Positions 27,642-35,923 of a DNA stretch of 64,000 bases are shown here, piece after piece. The stretch covers positions 186,001 through 250,000 of the forward strand of contig CALUNW010000003.1 in assembly GCA_944322145.1 (NCBI GenBank). The letters run 5' to 3'. The notes beneath the pieces were generated by a model. That model made no database searches. It saw nothing but the letters and a program-made list of their open reading frames with translations, and had not been told where the DNA came from. Numbering within the stretch: position 1 is the stretch's first letter; each line of letters opens with the position of its first letter. A program made the translations under genes and the position numbers. Source of the stretch: an uncultured Atopobiaceae bacterium (GTDB lineage Bacteria > Actinomycetota > Coriobacteriia > Coriobacteriales > Atopobiaceae).

Positions 27642-29168
27642 ATGAGACGTCCGACTAGGCCGAACGCCGCGTTTGTCCTTCTCGCGCTGTGCGCCCTTCT
27701 TGGCGCCGGGCTTGTTGTGGGGCTTGCGGGATGCAGCGGGCAGGCCGTGTCGGACGCGTCGTCCAAGGAGGCTGCGGAGGTCCCCGATGAGGCCCCCGAG
27801 GTCGAGGGCCGCGCATCTGCCTATGTCGAGTTCGTCGATGACTACCTTTTCTGGGGAGAGGACGAGGAGCTCCGGGTGGCTTCGATCGCGCGTAACGGCG
27901 GGCTCGAGGAGCTTGAGGACGCCGGCGCCTTTGATGACGACGTCCGTCGCCTCGCTGCGCTCGACGGCGTTCTGTACGTTTCCACGGACGGCGGCATCTA
28001 CCGCATGGACGCCAGGGATGATGCGGAGGATGCGGAGCTTCTTGTTGCGCAGGGCGGCATTGAGGACTTTTGGGTGACGTCCCAGGGGATCATCTATCTC
28101 GTGGAGGGCGATTTGTACGGTGCGCCCGTCGACGGCGGCGACGAAGAGGGGCTGATGAGCGGCGTCTGGGACTACGTCGTTGCCGATGGCTCGCTTGTCG
28201 TGCTCGGCGAGGACGGTGCCCTCTTGAGGTGCGGTCTCGACGGTGCCGAGGCGGTCATCGTAGAGGAGGCGCGCGATCGCTACGATGAGTCGCTGCTCCT
28301 CGCGGAGGGCGATGACGTGTATTTGGTCTCAGACAAGCTGCTGGTGCTGCGGGCAGGCGAGGACGCCCTCGAGGACGTGGGGCTCGAGCGGGAGATACGG
28401 GACACGGTCGACGTGGTCATCTACGATGGGGGCGTGCTCTACGAGGCATCCAACGAGAAGCCCTATCGTCATGTTTTTGACGCCGATGCAGCGGGGGATG
28501 AGGAGGTGGACCACTGCCTGTTCCGTGGCAAGCCCTACGGAAGGGTGCGTGACGGCCTCAACTACTACACCATTCTCGGGGATGAGATTCGGGTGACCGA
28601 CGTTCAGAGCCTTGAGTACGAGGACTTCGAGGCCGACGAGCTGCTTGATGGCGACGCTGAGAAGAGCGCGGGAGCCTCGTCGGGCTCCTCCTACGGCTCG
28701 GATGCGTCCACATCTCACGACGACTCTGATGGGGCGGGTTCGACCGCCGGTTATGACATTGCCTCGAACATCACGCTTCGCCTCACAGACGGCCTCGCGC
28801 TTCTCTCCACTGACCACTTTAACCTCTATATGCCTCGAAGCCAGGTCGAGGATGGTCTGTGGCACATCGAGCCCGTCGACTCCACCACCCTCGTCTTTAG
28901 CTACTCGAAGGCTCTGGAGGCGGGCTACGGCGGGAGGGTCTTCACGCTCGAGGCGTTCGACTGGGGGGACAATGCCTACGCGGACATCCCCGCCTCCTTC
29001 GTCGCGGGCCTGAGCGAGGACAAGAAGTACGTCGTCTACCTGGCGACCGACCTTCAGTACGATAGCGGCAGCTCCCTACAGCGTGAGCAGTACGCCGAGA
29101 TGCGGTCCTATGCGGAAAGTCTGGACATGAACTCCAGCGCCAATGGCGGCTCCTTCAATCCGATCTAG
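27642..29168 (+). CDS. Putative lipoprotein with a beta-propeller-like exterior domain
   Basis: A 508-residue protein of unknown function. An N-terminal signal (RRPTRPN then a hydrophobic run) ends in the lipobox LAGC, predicting a lipid-anchored surface protein. The body has repeated units ending in YVSTDGGIYRMD, YLVEGDLYGAPV and VVLGEDGALLRC, reminiscent of DUF5050/TolB-like propeller blades. It is very acidic, with a Ser/Asp-rich linker near residues 345-370 and a C-terminal domain of about 120 residues. ATG 27642 was preferred over GTG 27627 because GGGGC lies close upstream. Codon use is less biased than in the ribosomal genes, and it sits in an insertion that splits the S10 operon. Confidence 0.75.
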   Translation: MRRPTRPNAAFVLLALCALLGAGLVVGLAGCSGQAVSDASSKEAAEVPDEAPEVEGRASAYVEFVDDYLFWGEDEELRVASIARNGGLEELEDAGAFDDDVRRLAALDGVLYVSTDGGIYRMDARDDAEDAELLVAQGGIEDFWVTSQGIIYLVEGDLYGAPVDGGDEEGLMSGVWDYVVADGSLVVLGEDGALLRCGLDGAEAVIVEEARDRYDESLLLAEGDDVYLVSDKLLVLRAGEDALEDVGLEREIRDTVDVVIYDGGVLYEASNEKPYRHVFDADAAGDEEVDHCLFRGKPYGRVRDGLNYYTILGDEIRVTDVQSLEYEDFEADELLDGDAEKSAGASSGSSYGSDASTSHDDSDGAGSTAGYDIASNITLRLTDGLALLSTDHFNLYMPRSQVEDGLWHIEPVDSTTLVFSYSKALEAGYGGRVFTLEAFDWGDNAYADIPASFVAGLSEDKKYVVYLATDLQYDSGSSLQREQYAEMRSYAESLDMNSSANGGSFNPI

Positions 29169-29251
29169 AGATCCCCGTCGTCCAAAGAGACCGGCGTGCT
29201 TCGTCTGGGCGCGACGATTGTTTCACGGGTGGTGCCATGCCACAGCTTGCG

Positions 29252-29281
29252 TTGCATTGCGCTATTCCCGCACGCTAGTAT
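29252..29281 (+). promoter_or_regulatory. Candidate promoter of thrH
   Basis: TTGCAT (29252-29257), an 18-base spacer, and TAGTAT (29276-29281) precede the thrH start by 33 bases. GGCGAGAAGAACGG follows immediately. Confidence 0.4.
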
Positions 29282-29314
29282 GGCGAGAAGAACGGCGTCG
29301 TTGGAGGGTGTCTT

Positions 29315-29914
29315 ATGAACATCGTGTGCCTGGACCTTGAGGGCGTGCTGGTGCCGGAGATCTGGATCGCGTTCGCTGACGAGTCGGGCATCCCCGAGCT
29401 GCGCCGCACCACGCGCGACGAGCCGGACTACGACAAGCTCATGGCGTTTCGTTTGGGCGTCCTGCGCGAGCACGGCCTTGGCCTGCGCCAGATCCAGGAC
29501 GTCATCTCCCGCATCGACCCGCTGCCCGGGGCGCGCGCGTTTCTCGACGCGCTGCGCGAGCGCACGCAGGTCGTCATTCTCTCCGACACGTTCGAGGAGT
29601 TTGCGCGCCCCCTCATGGGCAAGCTCGGCTGGCCCACGCTGATGTGCAACTCGCTCGAGGTGGCGCCGTCCGGCGAGATCGTCCATCACGTCATGCGCTG
29701 CGAGAACTCCAAGCTCACGACCGTCCGCGCGCTCCAGTCCTGCGGCTATGAGACCATCGCTGCGGGCGACTCCTTCAACGACCTTGCCATGATCCGCGCG
29801 AGCAAGGCGGGCTTCCTCTTTAGGAGCACGGTAGCGATCCAGGAGGCCAACCCCGACCTTCCGGCGCTCGAGTCCTACGACGAGCTGCTCGCCGCCATCA
29901 CGGAGGCCCTCTAG
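29315..29914 (+). CDS. thrH: Phosphoserine phosphatase / homoserine phosphotransferase (ThrH-like)
   Basis: A 199-residue HAD-family enzyme with CLDLEGVLVPEIW (nucleophile D7), the LSDTF motif II region and GDSFNDLAMI motif III. These match ThrH, known in Pseudomonas to dephosphorylate phosphoserine and transfer phosphate to homoserine. Which activity dominates here is unknown. It lies 1 base before the phosphatase gene, so the pair is likely co-transcribed. Confidence 0.85.
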   Translation: MNIVCLDLEGVLVPEIWIAFADESGIPELRRTTRDEPDYDKLMAFRLGVLREHGLGLRQIQDVISRIDPLPGARAFLDALRERTQVVILSDTFEEFARPLMGKLGWPTLMCNSLEVAPSGEIVHHVMRCENSKLTTVRALQSCGYETIAAGDSFNDLAMIRASKAGFLFRSTVAIQEANPDLPALESYDELLAAITEAL

Positions 29915-29915
29915 C

Positions 29916-30521
29916 ATGCCGCGTCTCTACATCTTGCGGCACGGTCAGACCGAGTTCAACCTCCAGCACCGCGTGCAGGGCCACTGCGACTCCCCGCTCA
30001 CCGAGCTCGGCGTCGAGCAGGCGCACGCGGCCGGCGCGTGGCTCGCCGACCAGGGGGTGCGCTTTGAGAGGATCTTCTCGTCTCCGCTCGGGCGTGCGCT
30101 CGCCACAGCGGAGATTGTGCGCGAGGAGCTGGCGGCGGCCGGGCTGCCCGCGCCGGAAGTGGAGCCTGTCGACGGCTTGATCGAGCGGAGCTACGGCCCC
30201 TTCGAGGGCGGGCCGGCCTCCGATGTCCCCGCCGAGCTCTGGGATCCCGGCGAGGCGCTCGTGCCGTTTGGCGGGGAGGGCAGCGCCGCCCTGCGCGAGC
30301 GTGTCGTCGGGGCGCTGACGGACCTCATGCTCTCTTCGTGCGCGCAGACGGTGCTCGCGGTGAGCCACGGCTCGGCGACGCTGCAGTTCAAGCGCGCCTG
30401 GGAGCCGCTCGCGCGCTGCCCGCAGGACGTCCACCTCGGTAACTGCTGCGTGCTGGTCTACGAGTTCGATCCCGTGGCGCGCACGTTTGCGTGCGAGCAG
30501 ATCGTGAATCAGGACGTCTAG
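29916..30521 (+). CDS. Histidine phosphatase family protein (phosphoglycerate mutase-like)
   Basis: A 201-residue branch-1 histidine phosphatase. LYILRHGQTEFNLQHRVQGHCDSPLTELG contains the catalytic H9 and RHG motif. The second histidine is in VSHGSA. The protein is too short for the cofactor-dependent glycolytic mutase, so phosphatase activity (for example on a sugar phosphate or cobalamin-pathway phosphate) is more likely. It pairs with thrH. Confidence 0.85.
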   Translation: MPRLYILRHGQTEFNLQHRVQGHCDSPLTELGVEQAHAAGAWLADQGVRFERIFSSPLGRALATAEIVREELAAAGLPAPEVEPVDGLIERSYGPFEGGPASDVPAELWDPGEALVPFGGEGSAALRERVVGALTDLMLSSCAQTVLAVSHGSATLQFKRAWEPLARCPQDVHLGNCCVLVYEFDPVARTFACEQIVNQDV

Positions 30522-30552
30522 CGGCAACGCGTTCTTCTCGCCATGCTGCCGA

Positions 30553-30866
30553 GCTTAAGGATTGCCGCGCATTCCCGGAATCCTTGCCGCGCCGCTTAAA
30601 GATCGCCGCCCATTCGGCGTCCAGGCGGTTCGCCGCTTAAACATCGCCGCCCATTCGGCGTTCGGGCGGTTCGCCGCTTAAACATCGCCGCCCATCCAGA
30701 AAGAAGCGGCGCGCCCCCGGCGGATGCGGCGGATTCCTTAATCAGAAGGGCGCTCCATCCTCGGATGCGCCGCGATCCTTAAGCAGAAGGGCGCCGCATC
30801 CTCGGATAGGACGCGATCCTTAAGCGGAACAGCAGGGACCACCGTAACGCGCGGAACATCCTAAGC
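30553..30866. repeat. Eight-site inverted array with a 41-bp period
   Basis: The site GCTTAA(A/G)(C/G)AT begins at 30553, 30594, 30635 and 30676 on one strand. Its inverse (ATCCTTAAGC or close variants, TTAA at 30738, 30779, 30820 and a diverged copy at 30861) follows on the other. Every neighbouring pair is 41 bases apart, with an unpaired centre around 30700-30720. The outermost copies are the most diverged. 41 bases is close to four helical turns, so sites would face the same side of DNA. No gene is present in 30522-30936, and no spacer diversity suggests CRISPR. Confidence 0.8.
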
Positions 30867-30923
30867 AACCAAGAAGAACCTCGCGCCGCCAATGGATACG
30901 CCCGGCGGCGCGGAAAATGGAGC

Positions 30924-30936
30924 CCCAGCTCAGGGC
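30924..30936. repeat. Left 13-bp direct repeat flanking the IS30-type insertion
   Basis: CCCAGCTCAGGGC abuts the left end of the insertion sequence and recurs at 34003-34015, abutting the right end. It is most simply a target duplication. Most IS30 elements make 2-3 bp duplications, but a few relatives (such as IS1630) are known to make long ones. Confidence 0.7.
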
Positions 30937-31162
30937 GGTTGATTTCCGATCTCAGCCGAACACATTGAGCTGATGGCTCGCTCCCGCAGTTAACCGAACG
31001 CCCCCGCGGCCCCTCTCGGGCCCCGGGGGCGCCATTTTCCCAGTTGAAGGAATGGTGGAGATGTGTTTCGATGGGTCCGGTGGCCATGCCCCGCCCGCCG
31101 CCCGGCACCTCTTCCCAGACTCAGCCGGACGGTCGGTCCGTCTATTCCGTTTTTCTCCTAGG

Positions 31163-32455
31163 CTAGGCCAGCGGGGCATCGCCCCTCTCTGCGCGCGCCC
31201 TCTCGATGAGCCCCGGCGTCAGGTCGAGTTCCCCGATGGGCACGTCCCCCACGCCGTAGGCGTCCAGCAGCGCCGCCGCGTCCTCCCCGAGCATCGCCCT
31301 GAAGGCGCGCGCGGGCGTCGCGAAGCCGAGCGCGCCGCGGGGCTCGGAGTTCACGTGCGACATGGCCAGCGCCAGGTCGGCCGGGACGAGCCGGTCGAAC
31401 CTGATTCCGGCGCCCTTGGGCAGCAGCTTCCTGATCTCGACGTGGTTGCGCTCGCAGGCGCCCTTCTGGTCGCTGCGCCTGGGGTCGCAGTAGAACAGCC
31501 TCGTCTCGCCCGGCCCCTCGCCGAGCAGCGCCGCGATCGCCGCCTCGTCGGAGAACTCGGCGCCGTTGTCGGTGAGGACGGCGCGGAACACGCGGCGCGT
31601 CCCGTCGGCGCCGAGGATGGCCCGGACGCCCCCCAGGGCGTCCGCGACGCACCCGGCGGTCTTCTCCTCCAGCGGCAGCGCGAGCTGGAGCCTGCTGGGG
31701 CGGTGCAGCAGCGTGAGCAGGCAGGCGGAGTCCTCCCGGGCCCCCTCGACGGTGTCCATCTCCCAGGCCGCGGCGCACGCGTCCTCCCCGAGGGCGAGGA
31801 ACGCGGCATGCGACCTGCGGGCGGAGTGGCGGGTCGCCGCCCGGCCCGCGGCGCGCTTCCTCGGCCTGTAGCCGACCTTGCGCCTGAGCTCCATGTTGGT
31901 CATGCCGTCGTAGCCCGCCGAGACCCAGCGGTAGATGGTCGACGGCGACAGGTCCACCGGGCCGCCGTTGCGCGCCGCCATCTGCTCGGGCGACAGCCCC
32001 CGGCGCAGGCAGTCCCTTATCGCCTCCAGCCTGGCCGCCGCGGCGGGCTCGTCGGCGTCTATCCCGCGCCTGGACGAGACGAGGACCGAGTCGGCGCACA
32101 GCTGCGCGGCCCGGGCCTCGTAGAAGACGTGGGGGCGGCGCTTGCAGCCGATCGCGCGGTACCGGCCGCAGCCGTTGCAGCATCGCGGCCACGCCGCCAG
32201 GCGCGGGCAGGCCGCCGACAGGTCGGCGGAGGCGTCCACGCGCTCGCCGCGCCTGGCCTTCGGCGCCGTCACGAACCTGTGCGACGCCACCTCGGCGCTC
32301 ACCGTCGAGGGCGACCTGCCCAGCTCCCTCGCGATCTCCCTGCACGACGCCCTGCGCTCCAGCATCCTCTGGACCGTGTCCCGCTCGTGCCTCGTGAGCC
32401 TTCCGTAGGCCCTCGGGACCGCCCTTGCGGAGCCGCTTTTCTTCTTTCCGGACAT
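31163..32455 (-). CDS. IS30-family transposase (copy 1)
   Basis: A 430-residue transposase. An N-terminal helix-turn-helix (YGRLTRHERDTVQRMLERRA then REIARELGRSPSTVSAEV) binds the IS ends. The DDE catalytic residues are in WEMDTVEG, LTDNGAEFSD and KGACERNHVEIR. GGAGGACGGC places the start at 32455 (MSGKKKSG); an upstream ATG at 32515 lies in a palindrome and lacks a ribosome binding site. A CxxC pair (CCNGCGRYRAIGC) may bind zinc. It is identical to copy 2. Confidence 0.93.
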   Translation of the reverse strand: MSGKKKSGSARAVPRAYGRLTRHERDTVQRMLERRASCREIARELGRSPSTVSAEVASHRFVTAPKARRGERVDASADLSAACPRLAAWPRCCNGCGRYRAIGCKRRPHVFYEARAAQLCADSVLVSSRRGIDADEPAAAARLEAIRDCLRRGLSPEQMAARNGGPVDLSPSTIYRWVSAGYDGMTNMELRRKVGYRPRKRAAGRAATRHSARRSHAAFLALGEDACAAAWEMDTVEGAREDSACLLTLLHRPSRLQLALPLEEKTAGCVADALGGVRAILGADGTRRVFRAVLTDNGAEFSDEAAIAALLGEGPGETRLFYCDPRRSDQKGACERNHVEIRKLLPKGAGIRFDRLVPADLALAMSHVNSEPRGALGFATPARAFRAMLGEDAAALLDAYGVGDVPIGELDLTPGLIERARAERGDAPLA

Positions 32456-32508
32456 GCCGTCCTCCGATCTCCCGGGGCCGGCCGATCCGGCCCTCAGGGT
32501 ATCGGGTT

Positions 32509-32544
32509 CCCACATTCATCCGCACATGTACGGATGAATGTGGG
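32509..32544. promoter_or_regulatory. Perfect palindrome upstream of transposase copy 1
   Basis: CCCACATTCATCCG (32509-32522) and CGGATGAATGTGGG (32531-32544) are exact inverses around CACATGTA. The palindrome lies between the transposase start and the IS right end. It could be a repressor-type site for the transposase or a hairpin that blocks read-in from outside. An identical palindrome precedes copy 2 at 33938-33973. Confidence 0.6.
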
Positions 32545-32573
32545 AGGTGTTCGGATAAAGTTGATAATCAAGG

Positions 32574-34002
32574 TTCCGTTTTTCTCCTAGGCTAGGCCAG
32601 CGGGGCATCGCCCCTCTCTGCGCGCGCCCTCTCGATGAGCCCCGGCGTCAGGTCGAGTTCCCCGATGGGCACGTCCCCCACGCCGTAGGCGTCCAGCAGC
32701 GCCGCCGCGTCCTCCCCGAGCATCGCCCTGAAGGCGCGCGCGGGCGTCGCGAAGCCGAGCGCGCCGCGGGGCTCGGAGTTCACGTGCGACATGGCCAGCG
32801 CCAGGTCGGCCGGGACGAGCCGGTCGAACCTGATTCCGGCGCCCTTGGGCAGCAGCTTCCTGATCTCGACGTGGTTGCGCTCGCAGGCGCCCTTCTGGTC
32901 GCTGCGCCTGGGGTCGCAGTAGAACAGCCTCGTCTCGCCCGGCCCCTCGCCGAGCAGCGCCGCGATCGCCGCCTCGTCGGAGAACTCGGCGCCGTTGTCG
33001 GTGAGGACGGCGCGGAACACGCGGCGCGTCCCGTCGGCGCCGAGGATGGCCCGGACGCCCCCCAGGGCGTCCGCGACGCACCCGGCGGTCTTCTCCTCCA
33101 GCGGCAGCGCGAGCTGGAGCCTGCTGGGGCGGTGCAGCAGCGTGAGCAGGCAGGCGGAGTCCTCCCGGGCCCCCTCGACGGTGTCCATCTCCCAGGCCGC
33201 GGCGCACGCGTCCTCCCCGAGGGCGAGGAACGCGGCATGCGACCTGCGGGCGGAGTGGCGGGTCGCCGCCCGGCCCGCGGCGCGCTTCCTCGGCCTGTAG
33301 CCGACCTTGCGCCTGAGCTCCATGTTGGTCATGCCGTCGTAGCCCGCCGAGACCCAGCGGTAGATGGTCGACGGCGACAGGTCCACCGGGCCGCCGTTGC
33401 GCGCCGCCATCTGCTCGGGCGACAGCCCCCGGCGCAGGCAGTCCCTTATCGCCTCCAGCCTGGCCGCCGCGGCGGGCTCGTCGGCGTCTATCCCGCGCCT
33501 GGACGAGACGAGGACCGAGTCGGCGCACAGCTGCGCGGCCCGGGCCTCGTAGAAGACGTGGGGGCGGCGCTTGCAGCCGATCGCGCGGTACCGGCCGCAG
33601 CCGTTGCAGCATCGCGGCCACGCCGCCAGGCGCGGGCAGGCCGCCGACAGGTCGGCGGAGGCGTCCACGCGCTCGCCGCGCCTGGCCTTCGGCGCCGTCA
33701 CGAACCTGTGCGACGCCACCTCGGCGCTCACCGTCGAGGGCGACCTGCCCAGCTCCCTCGCGATCTCCCTGCACGACGCCCTGCGCTCCAGCATCCTCTG
33801 GACCGTGTCCCGCTCGTGCCTCGTGAGCCTTCCGTAGGCCCTCGGGACCGCCCTTGCGGAGCCGCTTTTCTTCTTTCCGGACATGCCGTCCTCCGATCTC
33901 CCGGGGCCGGCCGATCCGGCCCTCAGGGTATCGGGTTCCCACATTCATCCGCACATGTACGGATGAATGTGGGAGGTGTTCGGATAAAGTTGATAATCAA
34001 GG
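32574..34002 (-). mobile_element. IS30-family insertion sequence, truncated tandem copy
   Basis: A 1429-bp direct duplication of 31145-32573 placed head to tail. It contains the whole transposase gene and the right end but lacks the left 208 bases, including the left terminal inverted repeat. The junction (AATCAAGG then TTCCGTTTTT) places a right end against internal sequence. Its own right end at 34002 abuts the second 13-bp direct repeat. Confidence 0.8.
32592..33884 (-). CDS. IS30-family transposase (copy 2)
   Basis: Identical in length and translated sequence to the gene at 31163-32455, with the same helix-turn-helix and DDE residues and the same start context (GGAGGACGGC before position 33884). 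It could supply transposase in trans, but its own element lacks a left end. The rplC promoter lies just beyond the element. Confidence 0.93.
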   Translation of the reverse strand: MSGKKKSGSARAVPRAYGRLTRHERDTVQRMLERRASCREIARELGRSPSTVSAEVASHRFVTAPKARRGERVDASADLSAACPRLAAWPRCCNGCGRYRAIGCKRRPHVFYEARAAQLCADSVLVSSRRGIDADEPAAAARLEAIRDCLRRGLSPEQMAARNGGPVDLSPSTIYRWVSAGYDGMTNMELRRKVGYRPRKRAAGRAATRHSARRSHAAFLALGEDACAAAWEMDTVEGAREDSACLLTLLHRPSRLQLALPLEEKTAGCVADALGGVRAILGADGTRRVFRAVLTDNGAEFSDEAAIAALLGEGPGETRLFYCDPRRSDQKGACERNHVEIRKLLPKGAGIRFDRLVPADLALAMSHVNSEPRGALGFATPARAFRAMLGEDAAALLDAYGVGDVPIGELDLTPGLIERARAERGDAPLA

Positions 34003-34015
34003 CCCAGCTCAGGGC
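34003..34015. repeat. Right 13-bp direct repeat flanking the IS30-type insertion
   Basis: CCCAGCTCAGGGC, an exact copy of 30924-30936, immediately follows the IS right end. The pair defines the insertion boundaries and shows that the tandem structure behaves as one inserted block. Confidence 0.7.
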
Positions 34016-34037
34016 CCACAAAACTTTTGCGGAGACA

Positions 34038-34066
34038 TTGTGAATTCGCCCGTGCGCGTGTAGACT
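34038..34066 (+). promoter_or_regulatory. Promoter of the rplC-led S10/spc gene series
   Basis: TTGTGA (34038-34043) and TAGACT (34061-34066) are separated by 17 bases. It lies 36 bases from the IS end and about 130 bases before rplC. This leader (34073-34194) may carry autoregulatory structure (GGGGCAACGGGTGCCCC can pair), but I recognise no known motif. Confidence 0.65.
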
Positions 34067-34194
34067 AGACAGGCTGCGCTAATGGGGACAGCTATGTCGA
34101 GCCCCAAAGGAGCAGCAGATACAGGACGTGGTCCGCTGGGGAGGGGCAACGGGTGCCCCACAGGTCCCATGACCACCGAGGGTTAGGAAAGAGC

Positions 34195-34815
34195 ATGGTC
34201 AGCACGATCCTTGGCCGCAAGCTTGGGATGACGCAGATCTGGGACGAGAACGACAACGTCGTGCCCGTCACCGTCATCCAGGCTGGCCCCTGCACTGTCT
34301 CGCAGGTCAAGACGAAGGCGACCGACGGCTATGACGCCGTCCAGATCGGCTTCGGAGACATCTCCGCCAAGCACGTCAACAAGCCCATGGCCGGCCACTT
34401 CAAGGCCGCCGGCGTCGAGCCGATGCGCTACCTGCGCGAGGTCCGCGTCGAGAACGGCGAGGAGCACAAGACCGGCGACGTCGTGACCGTCGCTGACTTT
34501 GCCGACGTCAAGTCCGTCGACGTCATCGGCACCTCCAAGGGCAAGGGCTTCCAGGGCACCGTCAAGCGCTGGAACTTCTCCCGCGGCCCCATGACCCACG
34601 GCTCCCGCAACCAGCGCCGTCCGGGTTCCATCGGCCAGTGCGCCTACCCCGCGCGCGTCCGCAAGGGCCTGCACATGTACGGCCACATGGGCGACGCTCG
34701 CGTGACGGTCAAGAACCTCAAGCTCGTCCGCATCGACGCCGAGCAGAACCTCATGCTCGTCAAGGGCGCTGTCCCCGGCGGCAAGAACGCTCTCGTCCAG
34801 ATCCGCATGGCCTAA
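34195..34815 (+). CDS. rplC: 50S ribosomal protein L3
   Basis: A 206-residue L3 beginning MVSTILGRKLGMTQIW at ATG 34195, preceded by GGGTTAGGAAAGAGC. The extended loop KGKGFQGTVKRWNFSRGPMTHGSRNQRRPGS reaches the peptidyl transferase centre. Here it heads the large ribosomal series because rpsJ has been separated. rplD follows after 37 bases. Confidence 0.98.
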   Translation: MVSTILGRKLGMTQIWDENDNVVPVTVIQAGPCTVSQVKTKATDGYDAVQIGFGDISAKHVNKPMAGHFKAAGVEPMRYLREVRVENGEEHKTGDVVTVADFADVKSVDVIGTSKGKGFQGTVKRWNFSRGPMTHGSRNQRRPGSIGQCAYPARVRKGLHMYGHMGDARVTVKNLKLVRIDAEQNLMLVKGAVPGGKNALVQIRMA

Positions 34816-34852
34816 GTGCCAGGAAAACTCTTAGGCTAACAAGGAGGACAGA

Positions 34853-35479
34853 ATGTCCAAGTACGCAATCAAGAACGTCGAGGGGGCTCAGGTCGCAGAG
34901 GCCGAGCTCGCCGACGGCGTCTTCGGCATCGAGCCGAACATCCCCGTCATCCACCAGTCTGTGGTCGCCATCGAGAGCTGCGCCCGTCAGGGCACCCACT
35001 CCGTGAAGAACCGCCACGAGGTCTCCGGCGGCGGCGTCAAGCCCTATCGTCAGAAGGGCACCGGCCGCGCTCGCCAGGGCTCCATCCGCGCTGGTCAGTG
35101 GACCGGCGGCGGCGTGATCTTCGGGCCCACCCCGCGCAGCCACGCCAAGCGCATCAACAACAAGATGGTCAAGCTGGCCATGCGCTCGGTGCTCTCCGGC
35201 AAGGTCGCCGACGGCGAGCTCGTCCTCGTCGACAGCCTCTCCTTCGAGAAGCCCTCGACCAAGCAGGCCGTGGCCCTTCTCGCCGCTCTCGGCATCTCCG
35301 AGAAGCGCGTGACCGTGGTCGTCTCCGACGATGACGTCAACGCCTATCTCTCCTTCCGCAACCTCAAGAAGGTCAACGTGATCGGCGTTTCCGAGGCCAA
35401 CACCCGCAACCTCATCGACAACGGCGCCCTCGTCATGACCGCCGACATCGCGAAGAAGCTCGAGGAGGTGCTCGCATAA
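34853..35479 (+). CDS. rplD: 50S ribosomal protein L4
   Basis: A 208-residue L4 lining the exit tunnel with its KPYRQKGTGRARQGSIRAGQW loop. The globular part contains LAMRSVLSGKV and VNVIGVSEANTRNLID. In E. coli L4 also represses the S10 operon; whether it does so here is unknown. Its TAA stop overlaps the rplW ATG by one base. Confidence 0.98.
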   Translation: MSKYAIKNVEGAQVAEAELADGVFGIEPNIPVIHQSVVAIESCARQGTHSVKNRHEVSGGGVKPYRQKGTGRARQGSIRAGQWTGGGVIFGPTPRSHAKRINNKMVKLAMRSVLSGKVADGELVLVDSLSFEKPSTKQAVALLAALGISEKRVTVVVSDDDVNAYLSFRNLKKVNVIGVSEANTRNLIDNGALVMTADIAKKLEEVLA

Positions 35480-35784
35480 TGAACTCCGTCTACAACGTGA
35501 TCATCCGCCCGATCGTCTCCGAGCGTTCCTTCGACCTCATGGAGCAGGGCAAGTACACGTTCGAGGTGGCCAAGAACGCTCCCAAGGAGGAGATTGCCGC
35601 CGCCGTTGAGAAGCTCTTCAACGTGCACGTGGTCAAGGTCAACACCATGAACGTCTCCGGCAAGAAGAAGCGCGTCCGCTACCAGAACCCTGGCACCACG
35701 CGCTCCTGGAAGAAGGCCGTCGTGACCCTCGCCGCCGGCGAGACGATCGAGATCTTCGGCAGCCAGCAGCAGGCCGCCGAGTAG
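35479..35784 (+). CDS. rplW: 50S ribosomal protein L23
   Basis: A 101-residue L23 at the tunnel exit, a docking site for trigger factor and SRP. NVIIRPIVSERSFDLMEQGKYTFEV opens the protein, then the loop with VNTMNVSGKKKR. The start overlaps the rplD stop (TAATG), implying coupled translation. A GC-rich hairpin follows before rplB. Confidence 0.97.
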   Translation: MNSVYNVIIRPIVSERSFDLMEQGKYTFEVAKNAPKEEIAAAVEKLFNVHVVKVNTMNVSGKKKRVRYQNPGTTRSWKKAVVTLAAGETIEIFGSQQQAAE

Positions 35785-35796
35785 CTTCGGCACCCC

Positions 35797-35826
35797 GCCC
35801 GCGCCCCCAAAAGGGGCCGGGCTCTT
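35797..35826 (+). terminator. Weak terminator or attenuator between rplW and rplB
   Basis: GCCC/GGGC and GCCCC/GGGGC pairs form a stem around CAAAA, followed by TCTT. The T run is short. In a ribosomal operon it more likely tunes read-through or mRNA processing than ends transcription. Confidence 0.4.
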
Positions 35827-35923
35827 ATGCCGCGCGTGATGGATACGCGCGGTACCGTGGTAATCCGGTGTCGCCCGCCACTCCCTGAGCGGGACGGCCA
35901 ACGGAAAAGAAGGGAAAGAGTCA

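Larger units (their letters stand above)
30937..32573 (-). mobile_element. IS30-family insertion sequence, complete copy
   Basis: The left end GGTTGATTTCC at 30937 and right end AATCAAGG at 32573 form imperfect terminal inverted repeats. Reading inward, both share TTGATT then CCGAACAC at the same offset, 18 of 28 positions by hand. The transposase is on the - strand, and a 208-bp segment (30937-31144) without a gene follows it. Bases 31145-32573 are repeated without visible change at 32574-34002. Confidence 0.8.

Noticed and set aside
30553-30866. Possible CRISPR array
   Set aside because: The repeats have no unique spacers, half are inverted, and no cas gene is present.
31158-32525. A 455-codon alternative frame overlapping the transposase
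   Set aside because: It is Arg/Gly-rich with no transposase motifs, while the other frame has the complete helix-turn-helix and DDE residues.
34081-34194. A GGGGACAG occurrence in the rplC leader as another inverted repeat
   Set aside because: Only one half-motif is present and no complementary arm is found nearby.
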